Shown: positions 52,694 through 63,658 of the stretch, in pieces
How the letters are laid out: every line of letters starts with the position of its first letter
Numbering within the stretch: the stretch's first letter is position 1
Made by a program: the position numbers and the translations under genes
Origin: Aquitalea sp. LB_tupeE
Lineage (GTDB): Bacteria; Pseudomonadota; Gammaproteobacteria; Burkholderiales; Chromobacteriaceae
NCBI RefSeq assembly: GCF_013391415.1
Contig: NZ_JACAXB010000008.1
Location: forward strand, 1-64,000
DNA length: 64,000 nt
Direction: 5' to 3'
The notes under the pieces: model-generated
The model's database searches: none
Told to the model about the DNA's origin: nothing
The model's input: the letters and a program-made list of their open reading frames with translations, nothing else

Positions 52694-53821
52694 ATGACCA
52701 AGCGAATGTTCATCATGCTGGGAGGCATAGTGCTGCTGGTAGTGGTGCTGGGGCTGGGCTTCTTCATGCATATCCGCAGCCTGATGGCGGCTGCTCCCAA
52801 ACCGACACCACAGGTTGTCAGCACCATCACCGCGCACACCAGCCAATGGCAACCGCAACTCAAGTCCATCGGCACCCTCAGCGCCCAACATGGTGTGGAC
52901 ATCAGCAGCGAAGTGGCCGGCCAGGTACGCAGCGTTCTTTTCCAGTCCGGTCAGGACGTCAAGGCTGGCGACGTACTGGTACAACTGAACGCAGATGCCG
53001 ACATTGCCCAGTTGCATGCGCTGGAAGCCGCTGCTGAACTGGCGGCCATCACCCTGAAACGGGACCAGGCGCAACTGGCCGTACAAGGGGTGGCCCAATC
53101 GCAAGTGGACAATGACGCGGCTGACCTGAAAAGCAAAAAAGCGCAAGTGGCACAACAAGCTGCCGTGGTGGCCAAGAAAACCATTCGCGCTCCGTTTGCC
53201 GGACGAGTGGGCATCACCAGCGTCAATCCGGGCCAATACCTGAATGCCGGCGACAAGATTGTCACCCTGCAACAGATCGACCCGATCCATATCGACTTCA
53301 ACCTGCCCCAAAGCCAGCTTGCTGCCATTCATACCGGACAGAAAGTGGTGGTGCAAACCGATGGCACCGCGGACAAACAGTTTGTTGGCAGCGTGAATGC
53401 CATCAACCCCAAGGTCGACCCCAATACCCGCAACGTGCAGGTACAAGCCTTGATTGCCAATCCGGGCCGCAAACTGCTGCCAGGCATGTTTGCCAATGCC
53501 AGCCTGGACACCGGCAAGCAAATGCCTTACCTCACCCTGCCGCAGACAGCAATTACCTATAACGCCTACGGCTCCACCGTATTCGTGGTGGTGCCGGCCG
53601 GCAAGGATGCTTCAGCTGCAGGTGGCAATCTGGTGGCCAAGCAGGTATTCGTGCAAACCGGGCCGACCCGTGGCGACCAGGTGGCCATTCTCAGTGGCGT
53701 GAAGGAAGGTGACCAAGTTGTGACTTCGGGTCAGGTCAAGCTGAAAAATGGCATTGCCGTGGCCATCAACAACAGCGTACAGCCGGCCAGCAACCCCAAT
53801 CCGACTCCGCAGGAACAGTAA
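52694..53821 (+). CDS. RND efflux periplasmic adaptor (membrane fusion protein)
   Basis: 375 residues. An N-terminal membrane helix (about 4-26) is followed by the lipoyl/hairpin/beta-barrel order of HlyD-type adaptors: ISSEVAGQVRSVLFQSGQDVKAGDVLVQL-type lipoyl residues near 75-100, a coiled-coil hairpin, then IRAPFAGRVGITSVNPGQYL. It joins the inner-membrane pump to the outer-membrane duct. It follows the duct gene by 50 nt, with AAGGAAAG upstream of the ATG. It ends 9 nt before the pump gene. Confidence 0.92.
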   Translation: MTKRMFIMLGGIVLLVVVLGLGFFMHIRSLMAAAPKPTPQVVSTITAHTSQWQPQLKSIGTLSAQHGVDISSEVAGQVRSVLFQSGQDVKAGDVLVQLNADADIAQLHALEAAAELAAITLKRDQAQLAVQGVAQSQVDNDAADLKSKKAQVAQQAAVVAKKTIRAPFAGRVGITSVNPGQYLNAGDKIVTLQQIDPIHIDFNLPQSQLAAIHTGQKVVVQTDGTADKQFVGSVNAINPKVDPNTRNVQVQALIANPGRKLLPGMFANASLDTGKQMPYLTLPQTAITYNAYGSTVFVVVPAGKDASAAGGNLVAKQVFVQTGPTRGDQVAILSGVKEGDQVVTSGQVKLKNGIAVAINNSVQPASNPNPTPQEQ

Positions 53822-53830
53822 GGGCCCGCC

Positions 53831-56800
53831 ATGAACTTTACCGATATCTTCATCCGGAGACCGGTGCTGGCCACCACCATCAGCTTGCTGCTGGTGGTGC
53901 TGGGCTTGCGCTCGCTGTTTGGCCTGCCGGTCAACCAGTACCCGCAAACCCAGAATGCCGTGGTCACCATCTCCACCACCTATTACGGTGCGGATGCCAA
54001 AACCATTGCCGGCTTCATCACTCAGCCGCTGGAAGGTGCCATCGCCCAGGCGCAGGGCATTGACTACATGTCCTCCACCAGCAATAGCGGTGTGTCCACC
54101 ATTACCGCCAACCTGCGGCTGAACTACGATGCCAACCGGGCGCTGACCGAAATCAACACCCAGGTCAATTCGGTGAAAAACCAGCTGCCCTCCCAGGCAC
54201 AGCAGCCGGTGCTCACGGTACAGACCGGCCAGACCACGGACGCCATGTATCTTGGCTTTTACAGCAAGACACTGGCCAACAACTCGGTAACAGACTTCCT
54301 GAACCGAGTGGTCAAGCCCAAGCTGGATGCCATTCCCGGCGTGCAGACTGCCGAATTGCTGGGTGCGCGCCAGTTCGCCTTACGCGCCTGGCTGGACGCC
54401 AACAAGATGGCCGCCCACGGCGTGACTGCCACCGACGTAAGCAATGCGCTGGCCAGTAACAACGTGCTGGCTGCCGTGGGCAAGAGCAAGGGGCAGATGG
54501 TCAGCATTCCGTTGACCGCGGCGACGGACCTGCACAGCGTGGAAGAGTTCAAGAAGCTGGCAATCAAGCAAAGTGGCGATGCCATCGTGCGGCTGGAAGA
54601 CATTGCCACTGTCACCCTGGGTTCGGAAAACTACGATTTCAACGTGGCTTTCAGTGGCGAACGCTCAGTGTTCATCGGCATCAAGGTAGCACCGGAAGCC
54701 AACATCCTGGACGTTGCCAAGACCGTACGTGAAGCTTTCCCAGCCATCCAGAAGCAACTGCCCTCCGGCCTCACCGGGCAGATCGTGTATGACTCCACCG
54801 ACTTCATCAACACCTCGATTCATGAAGTGGTGAAGACCCTGCTCGAAGCTCTGGTCATCGTGACCGTGGTCATCTTCCTGTTCCTCGGCAGCTTCCGTGC
54901 CGTACTGGTGCCGGTGATTGCCATGCCGCTGTCGCTGATCGGCACTTTTTTCATGATGCTGATCCTGGGCTACTCCATCAACCTGCTGACCTTGCTGGCA
55001 TTGGTACTGGCCATTGGCCTGGTGGTGGACGACGCCATCATCGTGGTGGAAAACGTCGACCGGCACATGAAGGAAGGCAAGTCACCGTTTGAAGCGTCCA
55101 TCATCGCGGCACGCGAGCTGGGCAGCCCCATTCTGGCCATGACCGTGGTACTGGTGGCCGTGTATGTGCCTATTGGTTTCCAGGGTGGCCTGACCGGTGC
55201 GCTGTTTACCGAATTTGCCTTTACCCTGGCATCCGCCGTGACGGTGTCCGGCGTGGTAGCCCTCACCCTGTCTCCCATGATGTGCTCGCGCTTCTTCCGC
55301 CCCGAGCAGGATGAAGGCCGCCTGGTCAAAGCCATTGATCACACCTTCGAGAGGGTGCAAAACGGCTACCGCCGCCTGCTGCACAGCCTGCTGGAAACCT
55401 GGCAGGTACTGGTAGTCATGGCAGTCATCATGCTGGCGCTGCTGGGCGTGATGACCAAGATGTCGCAGTCCGAACTGGCACCGGAAGAAGACCAGGGCAT
55501 CGTGTTGGGCCAGATTGTCGGCTCACCCACGGCGACGGCTGACCAGATGCAGACTTATGCCCAGCAAATGTTTGCCATCAGCAAGGCCACCCCGGAATAC
55601 GAGCAGATGTTCCAGATCACCGGCACGCCGACTGTCAACGCCGGTATTGGCGGCATTCTGCTCAAACCGTGGGAAGACCGCACGCGCAGCGCCAAGCAAA
55701 TCCAGCAGGATCTGCAAGACCGCTGGAACAAGATTGCCGGTGCACGGGTAGCAGCCTTCCAGTTCCCTCCGCTGCCTGGCTCATCCGGCTTGCCGGTCCA
55801 GTTTGTCATCAAGACTACCGAGCCGTTTGAAAACCTGAATGAAGTGGCCCAGCAGCTGCTGAACAAGGCGCAAAGTTCCGGCAAGTTCTACTTTGCCGAC
55901 GTGGACCTGAAAATCGACGCACCGCAAAGCACCGTGGTGATCGACCGGGACAAAGCCACCGCCATGGGCATGACTCAGCAAGATGTCGCCAATGCCATGA
56001 GCGCGGCCATGGGCGGCGGCTATGTCAACTACTTCTCCATTGACGGCCGCTCCTACAAGGTCATCCCGCAATTGCTGCAAAAGGACAGACTCAACCCCGC
56101 ACAGCTGCTGGACTACCAGGTACGCACGCCGAATTCCGGTGTGATTGCCCTGTCCACCATCGCCAAACTGAAAACCGAAGTAGTGCCGGAATCCATCACC
56201 CGATTCCAGCAACAAAACTCGGCCACCCTGTCCGGTGTATCCGGTCAGGCACAAGGCGAAGTGCTCAAATACCTGGAAGACACACTGAAGGAAATAGCGC
56301 CCAGCGGTTATACCGTGGATTACGCCGGTCCTTCACGGCAGTTCAGTCAGGAATCCGGTGGTTTTGCCCTCACCATGCTGTTTGCGGTAATCATCGTGTT
56401 CCTGACCCTGGCCGCGCTGTTTGAAAGCTTCCGCGACCCCGTGGTGATCCTGGTCTCGGTACCGCTGGCACTGTTTGGCGCGATGATCTTCATCTTCCTG
56501 GGCTTCTCCTCCATCAACATCTACACCGAGGTGGGCTTGGTGACACTGATGGGCCTGATCAGCAAGCACGGCATCCTGATTGTGGAGGTCGCCAACGACC
56601 TGCGCAGCAAGGGTGCCAGCAAACTGGACGCCATTGTCGGCGCGGCGGAAATCCGGCTGCGCCCCATCCTGATGACCACCGCAGCCATGGTATTTGGCGT
56701 CATCCCGCTGGTAATTGCCTCGGGTGCCGGTGCCGCCGGTCGCCACGCCATGGGTCTGGTTATTTTCACCGGTCTGTCCATCGGCACCTTGTTCACCTTA

Positions 56801-56896
56801 TTCGTGGTGCCTGCCATGTATATGGCACTGGCCTCGGAGCATCACAATAAGGAAGCACAGGATCACACCACCACATCAACAGCGGATATCACCTGA
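53831..56896 (+). CDS. RND multidrug efflux pump, HAE1 family
   Basis: A 1021-residue inner-membrane proton antiporter with the 12-helix layout of AcrB/MexB. The N-terminus NFTDIFIRRPVLATTISLLL is typical. The proton-relay residues are present: Asp400 and Asp401 in GLVVDDAIIVVEN, and Lys912 in GLISKHGILIVEVAN. The two large periplasmic loops have normal size. The wording of the helix 10 motif (SKHGILIVE) places it with MdtB/MexI-like pumps rather than AcrB itself. Substrates are unknown. It is third gene of the operon and ends at a strong terminator. Confidence 0.94.
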   Translation: MNFTDIFIRRPVLATTISLLLVVLGLRSLFGLPVNQYPQTQNAVVTISTTYYGADAKTIAGFITQPLEGAIAQAQGIDYMSSTSNSGVSTITANLRLNYDANRALTEINTQVNSVKNQLPSQAQQPVLTVQTGQTTDAMYLGFYSKTLANNSVTDFLNRVVKPKLDAIPGVQTAELLGARQFALRAWLDANKMAAHGVTATDVSNALASNNVLAAVGKSKGQMVSIPLTAATDLHSVEEFKKLAIKQSGDAIVRLEDIATVTLGSENYDFNVAFSGERSVFIGIKVAPEANILDVAKTVREAFPAIQKQLPSGLTGQIVYDSTDFINTSIHEVVKTLLEALVIVTVVIFLFLGSFRAVLVPVIAMPLSLIGTFFMMLILGYSINLLTLLALVLAIGLVVDDAIIVVENVDRHMKEGKSPFEASIIAARELGSPILAMTVVLVAVYVPIGFQGGLTGALFTEFAFTLASAVTVSGVVALTLSPMMCSRFFRPEQDEGRLVKAIDHTFERVQNGYRRLLHSLLETWQVLVVMAVIMLALLGVMTKMSQSELAPEEDQGIVLGQIVGSPTATADQMQTYAQQMFAISKATPEYEQMFQITGTPTVNAGIGGILLKPWEDRTRSAKQIQQDLQDRWNKIAGARVAAFQFPPLPGSSGLPVQFVIKTTEPFENLNEVAQQLLNKAQSSGKFYFADVDLKIDAPQSTVVIDRDKATAMGMTQQDVANAMSAAMGGGYVNYFSIDGRSYKVIPQLLQKDRLNPAQLLDYQVRTPNSGVIALSTIAKLKTEVVPESITRFQQQNSATLSGVSGQAQGEVLKYLEDTLKEIAPSGYTVDYAGPSRQFSQESGGFALTMLFAVIIVFLTLAALFESFRDPVVILVSVPLALFGAMIFIFLGFSSINIYTEVGLVTLMGLISKHGILIVEVANDLRSKGASKLDAIVGAAEIRLRPILMTTAAMVFGVIPLVIASGAGAAGRHAMGLVIFTGLSIGTLFTLFVVPAMYMALASEHHNKEAQDHTTTSTADIT

Positions 56897-56913
56897 TACC
56901 ACATTGATGTCAC

Positions 56914-56942
56914 CAAAAAGCCCGCATGTGCGGGCTTTTTTC
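56914..56942 (+). terminator. Terminator of the RND efflux operon
   Basis: An AAAAAGCCCGC/GCGGGCTTTTT hairpin with a 4-nt loop ends in T6, starting 18 nt after the pump stop codon. Confidence 0.9.
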
Positions 56943-57161
56943 ATGCCGGCAGCACGCAAAGTGATGCTTTATTGACCTAGGCAAAATGAATGTCCGAAAC
57001 CATGCACTATTATCCAGACATCAACAGCAACAGAACCGGCCATGCTGCACATGGTGTCCAGCGCATACCTTGCGCCTCGACCAACGATGCCTCACCAGGC
57101 ATCAGCTTCTGCTTGCTGTCATTCCATCATTGCAAAACATCCCCCAACAGGAGATAACCAA

Positions 57162-57386
57162 ATGGACAAAGCAATCAAGGCAGCCATGGAAGGCCTGCTA
57201 CGCGTTGCCACCGGCGAAACCCCGCACATCCGTCGTGCCAACTGCCCGGAAAACGGCTCCGAAGATCGCCAGGTCGACTGCCCGGCATGCCAGGCCATCG
57301 AGCGCGCAGAAAAACTGCTACACCCACAATGGGCTGACAAAACACAGATTCTGGAAACAGTCATTCGCCGACTGGATATCGGCTAA
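57162..57386 (+). CDS. Small hypothetical protein with a CPxC motif
   Basis: 74 residues, not recognised. An amphipathic N-terminus (MDKAIKAAMEGLLRVATGE) is followed by three Cys residues, one in RRANCPE and two in DCPACQA, and then a helical C-terminus. The CPxC pair could bind metal or be redox-active, but nothing more can be said. The ATG at 57162 has a good CAGGAG upstream. IS debris begins about 12 bp after its stop, so the natural downstream context is lost. A GC-typical composition and the ribosome-binding site argue that it is a real gene. Confidence 0.6.
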   Translation: MDKAIKAAMEGLLRVATGETPHIRRANCPENGSEDRQVDCPACQAIERAEKLLHPQWADKTQILETVIRRLDIG

Positions 57387-57397
57387 ATCGGGTGCAC

Positions 57398-57677
57398 CGG
57401 CGTTGTTGCACAAATCCGCCCGTCCAGCGGCTTGGTAAGATAGTGGCATGACCAAGCCCGCTCCAAAACGCTATCGAACGACCAACTGGAACGCCTACAA
57501 CCAAGTCCTGATCCAACGCGGCTCTCTGTCCGTCTGGCTGAACACGATCATGTCATGGCAGGCGACTCCACGAGGCAAGCGCGGACGGACGCAGACCTAT
57601 AGCGATGCGGCTATTCAATCTGACTATCAAGAACCTGTTTGGACTGCCTTTGCGGCAGTCCTTCAGTTTCATCCAGC
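57398..57677 (+). mobile_element. Truncated IS5-family element (left end only)
   Basis: It begins with an imperfect left inverted repeat containing TTGTTGCACAAATC (57403-57416). A transposase N-terminus starts at 57448 (MTKPAPKRYRTTNWNAYNQ). The frame is lost near 57616 by a small deletion. The continuation (LTIKNLFGLPLRQ) can be read in the next frame until 57677, where a second IS5-type end starts. No right end of this copy is visible. Confidence 0.8.
57448..57677 (+). pseudogene. IS5-family transposase fragment, frameshifted
   Basis: Only the first quarter of an IS5-type transposase remains. It has TTNWNAYNQVLIQRGSLSVW and GKRGRTQTYSDAAIQ in one frame and then LTIKNLFGLPLRQSFSFIQ in another. 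The DDE catalytic core is absent, so it is inactive. Confidence 0.8.
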
Positions 57678-58686
57678 GGGCTTTGTTACACAAATCAGGG
57701 CTTGCATCCGTCCGGTAGGATGACCGCATGAGCAAGCCCCCTCCCTCCCAAGTACCAAACCATCAACTGGCAGTCCTGTAATCAGTCCCTCAAGCAACGA
57801 GGGCAGCTCCTTCTCTGCCTCGACAAAGGCATGCACTGGTTGGCACCGGCTACCGACAAACGGGGACGGCAGCCCACTTTCTCCGATGCTGCCATCCAGT
57901 TCCGTCTCACCATCAAATGCCTGTTTGGCCTGGCGCTACGGCAAACCACAGGTATGGTCGAAAGTATGTTGCGCCTGGCTGGATGCTCTCCCGCCGACAA
58001 AAGGACCTACAAGTGAGCATTCTGTTGCAGAAGAAGCAGGCTTGCCTGTATCTCTTGGTGGACAGTACCAGCATCAAGATGATAGGTGGGGGCGAGTGGA
58101 AGGTGAAAAAGCATGGTGCTGACTACCGCCGCCAATGGAGCAAACTGCATCCGGGAATTGATGCGCTAACGTTGGAAATCCGGGCAGTGGAAGTAACCGA
58201 CAATCGCACCGCTGATGCCACGCTGCCGCCAGAGCAGCAGAGCGAATTCCGGCGACAGAGGGACTGATGACCGTGACCAGGAATGGGGCGTACGACACCC
58301 GTCTATGTCATGCCGCGATTGCAGAGCGCGGAGCTGCGGCCATCATTCCGCCACGTCGAAACGGTCAATTCTGGAAAGGGAATTCACTGGGCAATCAGGC
58401 TCGCAATCTGTCGCTACGCTCGGTGAAATATCTGGGGTGCACACTCTGGAAAAAGTGGAGCGGCTACCATCGCAGCAGCGTAGTCGAAACGAAAACGCAC
58501 TATTTCAAATTGCTGGCAGACCGCGTCAAATCGCGGGACTATGACCGCCAGGTGGCGGAGCTTCAAATCTGTGCAGCGATTCTAAATCGCGTCACAGCAC
58601 TGGGCACGCCGCAAACGGTCCGCATGGGATAAATCCGACTGGGGATGGAGTAGTTCGGCCATTCATTGATTTACGCAACAAAGCCC
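57678..58686 (+). mobile_element. Complete-length but inactive IS5-family element
   Basis: About 1.0 kb bounded by GGGCTTTGTTACACAAATC (57678-57696) and its inverted partner GATTTACGCAACAAAGCCC (58668-58686), matching at 16 of 19 positions. It abuts the fragment of a related element on the left. I see no clear target-site duplication. Confidence 0.85.
57728..58632 (+). pseudogene. IS5-family transposase, multiply broken
   Basis: The transposase of the element above. The start MSKPPP is out of frame with the following NWQSCNQSLKQRGQL region. A second disruption before SRRQKDLQVSI removes part of the PDFSTL region. A stop at 58265-58267 splits the last third. The catalytic residues can still be located: LLVDSTSIK (first Asp), GAYDTRLCH (second Asp) and YHRSSVVETK (Glu). 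It is not functional. Confidence 0.85.
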
Positions 58687-58693
58687 CTTGGAG

Positions 58694-58860
58694 TTAACCC
58701 TCCGATCGCACCGCCTCGCCAGAACTCATTCGGTCCTTCAAATTGCCATTCAAGTAATCGTCCGGGTTCAGTTCCGGCGAGTAGCTAGGCAGGAAGAACA
58801 ACTCAATTGCCTTCTTGTTCTCTTCTTCCTCCAGCCATGCCTAGGCCAAAGCAGCCAGAT
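58694..58860 (-). pseudogene. IS630-family transposase C-terminal fragment
   Basis: On the minus strand the frame ending at 58694 reads FFLPSYSPELNPDDYLNGNL, the diagnostic C-terminal region of IS630/Tc1-like transposases with its final acidic residues. An in-frame stop at 58841-58843 interrupts it upstream, and no catalytic Asp regions remain. It lies directly beside the IS5-type right end and the tRNA-Thr terminator. Confidence 0.8.
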
Positions 58861-58930
58861 GCCCACCAGAAATAGGGAACCCGGTGATCCACATTGCCCA
58901 AATTTGCTTACATGGTGGTTACACAGCCAG

Positions 58931-58972
58931 AAAAAGAAAAAAGGGTTACAGGAAAAATCACTGTAACCCTTT
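58931..58972 (-). terminator. Terminator after tRNA-Thr
   Basis: A 12-bp perfect stem AAAGGGTTACAG/CTGTAACCCTTT with a 9-nt loop, followed on the minus strand by TTTTCTTTTTC. It ends the tRNA-Pro/tRNA-Thr array. Confidence 0.85.
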
Positions 58973-58980
58973 GATTTACA

Positions 58981-59056
58981 TGGTGCCGGTAAGAGGAGTC
59001 GAACCCCCGACCTTCGCATTACGAATGCGCTGCTCTACCAACTGAGCTATACCGGC
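58981..59056 (-). tRNA. tRNA-Thr(CGT)
   Basis: 76 nt with encoded CCA. The acceptor GCCGGTA, D-arm AGCTCAGTTGGTAGAGC and T-arm GGTTCGACTCC are seen. The anticodon is CGT, reading ACG. It is last in the leftward tRNA array. Confidence 0.96.
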
Positions 59057-59070
59057 TTACCAACTTGGTA

Positions 59071-59112
59071 AAAAAGCCTTGAGTCTCTGTGAAGAAATTC
59101 AAGGCTTTTTTT
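59071..59112 (-). terminator. Hairpin between tRNA-Pro copy 2 and tRNA-Thr
   Basis: Stem AAAAAGCCTTGA/TCAAGGCTTTTT with an approximately 17-nt loop and T-rich ends. It may terminate part of the transcripts or serve as a processing site. Confidence 0.6.
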
Positions 59113-59116
59113 AATC

Positions 59117-59193
59117 TGGTCGGAGTGAGAGGATTCGAACCTCCGGCCTCTACGTCCCGAACGTAGCGCTCTACCAGGCTAAGCTACACTCCG
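59117..59193 (-). tRNA. tRNA-Pro(CGG), downstream copy
   Basis: 77 nt with encoded CCA. The acceptor CGGAGTG and anticodon loop TTCGGGA (anticodon CGG) read CCG. It is identical to the copy at 59274-59350. Confidence 0.96.
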
Positions 59194-59273
59194 ATATGTG
59201 TCCCGCATTTATTTTTGCGAGATAAGCAATTTAACTGTTTTTCAGTTTTTTTGCAACATTTTTTTCAGAAATC

Positions 59274-59350
59274 TGGTCGGAGTGAGAGGATTCGAACCTC
59301 CGGCCTCTACGTCCCGAACGTAGCGCTCTACCAGGCTAAGCTACACTCCG
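59274..59350 (-). tRNA. tRNA-Pro(CGG), upstream copy
   Basis: 77 nt, identical to the neighbouring copy, from which it is separated by 80 AT-rich bp. It is the first gene of the leftward array. The array's promoter must lie in the 92-bp gap shared with rdgC. Confidence 0.96.
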
Positions 59351-59442
59351 CTTCCATTTTTCTGATCCTCGAATGTCTGCTTTTTGACCTGTTTCCGGGT
59401 TACAATCAGCGGCATTCAGAGGACGCGCATTATGGAACATTT

Positions 59443-60444
59443 ATGTGGTTTAAGCAACTATCTTTTTATAGATTGAATCAGGAATCCCTGCACGAAACCG
59501 GCAAGCTGGTACAGGCACTGGAAAAGACCCCGTTCCAGCATTGCGGTGGTCTGGACTGGTTCAGCGAAGGCTGGGTCGCAGCGGCCTCGCATCTGGACAG
59601 CCCGGTCTACCAGGCAAGAGACTGCCAGTTACTGTCACTGAAGCGCGAAGACAAAGTACTGCCTGCTGGCGTCATTCGCGACTTTGTCGAGCTGAAAGTC
59701 CAGGAAATTGAAGACAAGGAACTACGCAAGGTTGGCCGCAAGGAAAAACTGGCGCTCAAAGAACAAGTCACCGATGATCTGCTGCCACGGGCATTTGTGC
59801 GCACACACCGCACTACCGCTTATCTGGATTGCCGCCGCGGCTGGTTGATGGTGGACTCAGGCACCGCCAGCAAGGCAGAAACTCTGGTTTCCAAACTGCG
59901 CGAGGCCCTGCCTCCCTTCCCGGCAGCACAGCCCCGAACCAAACTGGCACCACACACGGCCATGACCGATTGGCTGGCTGCAGGTGAAGCACCGTATGGT
60001 TTTGAGCTGGATGCAGATTGCGAGCTGAAAGATGGCAGCGAAAATGGCGCCGTTATTCGCTGCACCAGGATGGATCTGACGTCCGATGAAATCCGGCAGC
60101 ATATCGCCACCGGCAAACAAGTCACGCGCATCGGCCTGATCTGGCAGGAAAAAGTACGCTTCATGCTGACAGATACATTGCAATTGAAGCGAATCCAGTT
60201 CCTGGATGTTCTGCAGGAAGAAGCCAGTCAGGCAGGTGACGACAGGGAAAGCCTGTTTGAAGCTACCTTTACCTTGATGAGCGAAGAGTTGGGCGAGCTG
60301 GTTGAGGCCTTGATTGAGGCCTTGGGCGGGCTGGAAGATAGCCAAGCGAACATGAGCAGCGCAGAAACCACCCCCGCGGCTGGCCGCCAAGAACCCGTCA
60401 GCGAAAAACCTGCAACAAGCCCATCAGACCTCCCCTGGGACTAA
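59443..60444 (+). CDS. rdgC: Recombination-associated protein RdgC
   Basis: A 333-residue nucleoid-associated, ring-shaped DNA-binding protein that modulates RecA. The family N-terminus MWFKQLSFYRLN is present, which fixes the start at 59443. Further typical segments are CGGLDWFSEGWVAA and ITRIGLIWQEKVRFMLTD near the C-terminal third. It is about 30 residues longer than the E. coli protein because of an Ala/Ser/Pro-rich tail (AGRQEPVSEKPATSPSDLP). A strong terminator follows 20 nt later. Confidence 0.93.
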   Translation: MWFKQLSFYRLNQESLHETGKLVQALEKTPFQHCGGLDWFSEGWVAAASHLDSPVYQARDCQLLSLKREDKVLPAGVIRDFVELKVQEIEDKELRKVGRKEKLALKEQVTDDLLPRAFVRTHRTTAYLDCRRGWLMVDSGTASKAETLVSKLREALPPFPAAQPRTKLAPHTAMTDWLAAGEAPYGFELDADCELKDGSENGAVIRCTRMDLTSDEIRQHIATGKQVTRIGLIWQEKVRFMLTDTLQLKRIQFLDVLQEEASQAGDDRESLFEATFTLMSEELGELVEALIEALGGLEDSQANMSSAETTPAAGRQEPVSEKPATSPSDLPWD

Positions 60445-60463
60445 CGTCCCTCAGGGAAACAAT

Positions 60464-60489
60464 GAAGAGCCTTCGGGCTCTTTTTTTTT
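60464..60489 (+). terminator. Terminator of rdgC
   Basis: AGAGCC-TTCG-GGCTCT, with the stable TTCG tetraloop, followed by T9. Confidence 0.92.
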
Positions 60490-63105
<2,616 letters not shown>

Positions 63106-63142
63106 TCAGCCCCCAACAGGCAGTCCTTGCCTGCTAGCCCAC

Positions 63143-63176
63143 AGCGGTATCGCCTTCTCCGGTGATACCGCTTTTT
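63143..63176 (+). terminator. Terminator of katG
   Basis: A 12-position stem AGCGGTATCGCC/GGTGATACCGCT (one G-T pair) with a 6-nt loop, followed by TTTTCATTT. Confidence 0.88.
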
Positions 63177-63308
63177 CATTTCCAGCTTGGCATCCGGACT
63201 TGCTAGCAGCGCAATACCGTCTCTCATTGATATCCCGGCGGCGAGCTGTACAATGGCAAACCTTCATTTAAATTAGCAATTGAAGCTTAAATATTATAAA
63301 TTTTACTT

Positions 63309-63327
63309 GCGAATAATTATCATTAAA
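63309..63327. promoter_or_regulatory. Possible Fur box
   Basis: GCGAATAATTATCATTAAA matches the 19-bp Fur consensus at 13 positions by eye, including the ATCATTA core. It lies 31 bp before the ATG of a 40-residue ORF. It sits in an AT-rich stretch, so a chance match is possible. Confidence 0.45.
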
Positions 63328-63358
63328 ATACAAATATCAACCTCTACAGGAGCGTTTC

Positions 63359-63481
63359 ATGTCCCAAAACAAACACAAGCCTGCCGTCAAATGGCAGCAG
63401 ATTCGTGTGATTACCGGATTGCTGATTGTTTGCAGTGGCTGGGGCTGGATGATTGAGTCGGTGGTACAAGGCACGATGTAG
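63359..63481 (+). CDS. Small single-span membrane protein (40 residues), unknown
   Basis: MSQNKHKPAVKWQQIRVITG begins a basic N-terminus. A hydrophobic segment (LLIVCSGWGWMIESVV) of about 16-18 residues follows, consistent with one membrane helix. The ATG has CAGGAG 7 nt upstream, a strong site. A possible Fur box lies just before it. It is not recognised as a known family. Size and shape fit a small regulatory or accessory membrane protein. It stands between the katG terminator and the dioxygenase gene. Confidence 0.55.
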   Translation: MSQNKHKPAVKWQQIRVITGLLIVCSGWGWMIESVVQGTM

Positions 63482-63658
63482 TAACCGTCACATTTGGCCA
63501 ACAGCAGACGGGTTAGCCACAATGCTTTATTGTCTTGCCAGCGCCGGACAGCATTACTATTTCTTAATAGTAAATAATATGATGACAAAATAGCCATTTT
63601 TTTAACATGGCAATCCCATTAAGCTGTTCACATGGCAATTACCACAGGCATGACAATC

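Noticed and set aside
56972..57013. TTGACC and TATTAT as a promoter for the 74-residue gene
   Set aside because: The spacing is about 30 nt, far from the 16-18 nt needed. I see no better candidate.
57670..58690. Target-site duplication of the second IS5-type element
   Set aside because: The bases flanking the two inverted repeats do not match, so the boundary may result from recombination between elements rather than a simple insertion.
59384..59406. TTGACC and TACAAT as an rdgC promoter
   Set aside because: The spacer is only 11 nt, so the pair cannot act together. The rdgC promoter remains unassigned.
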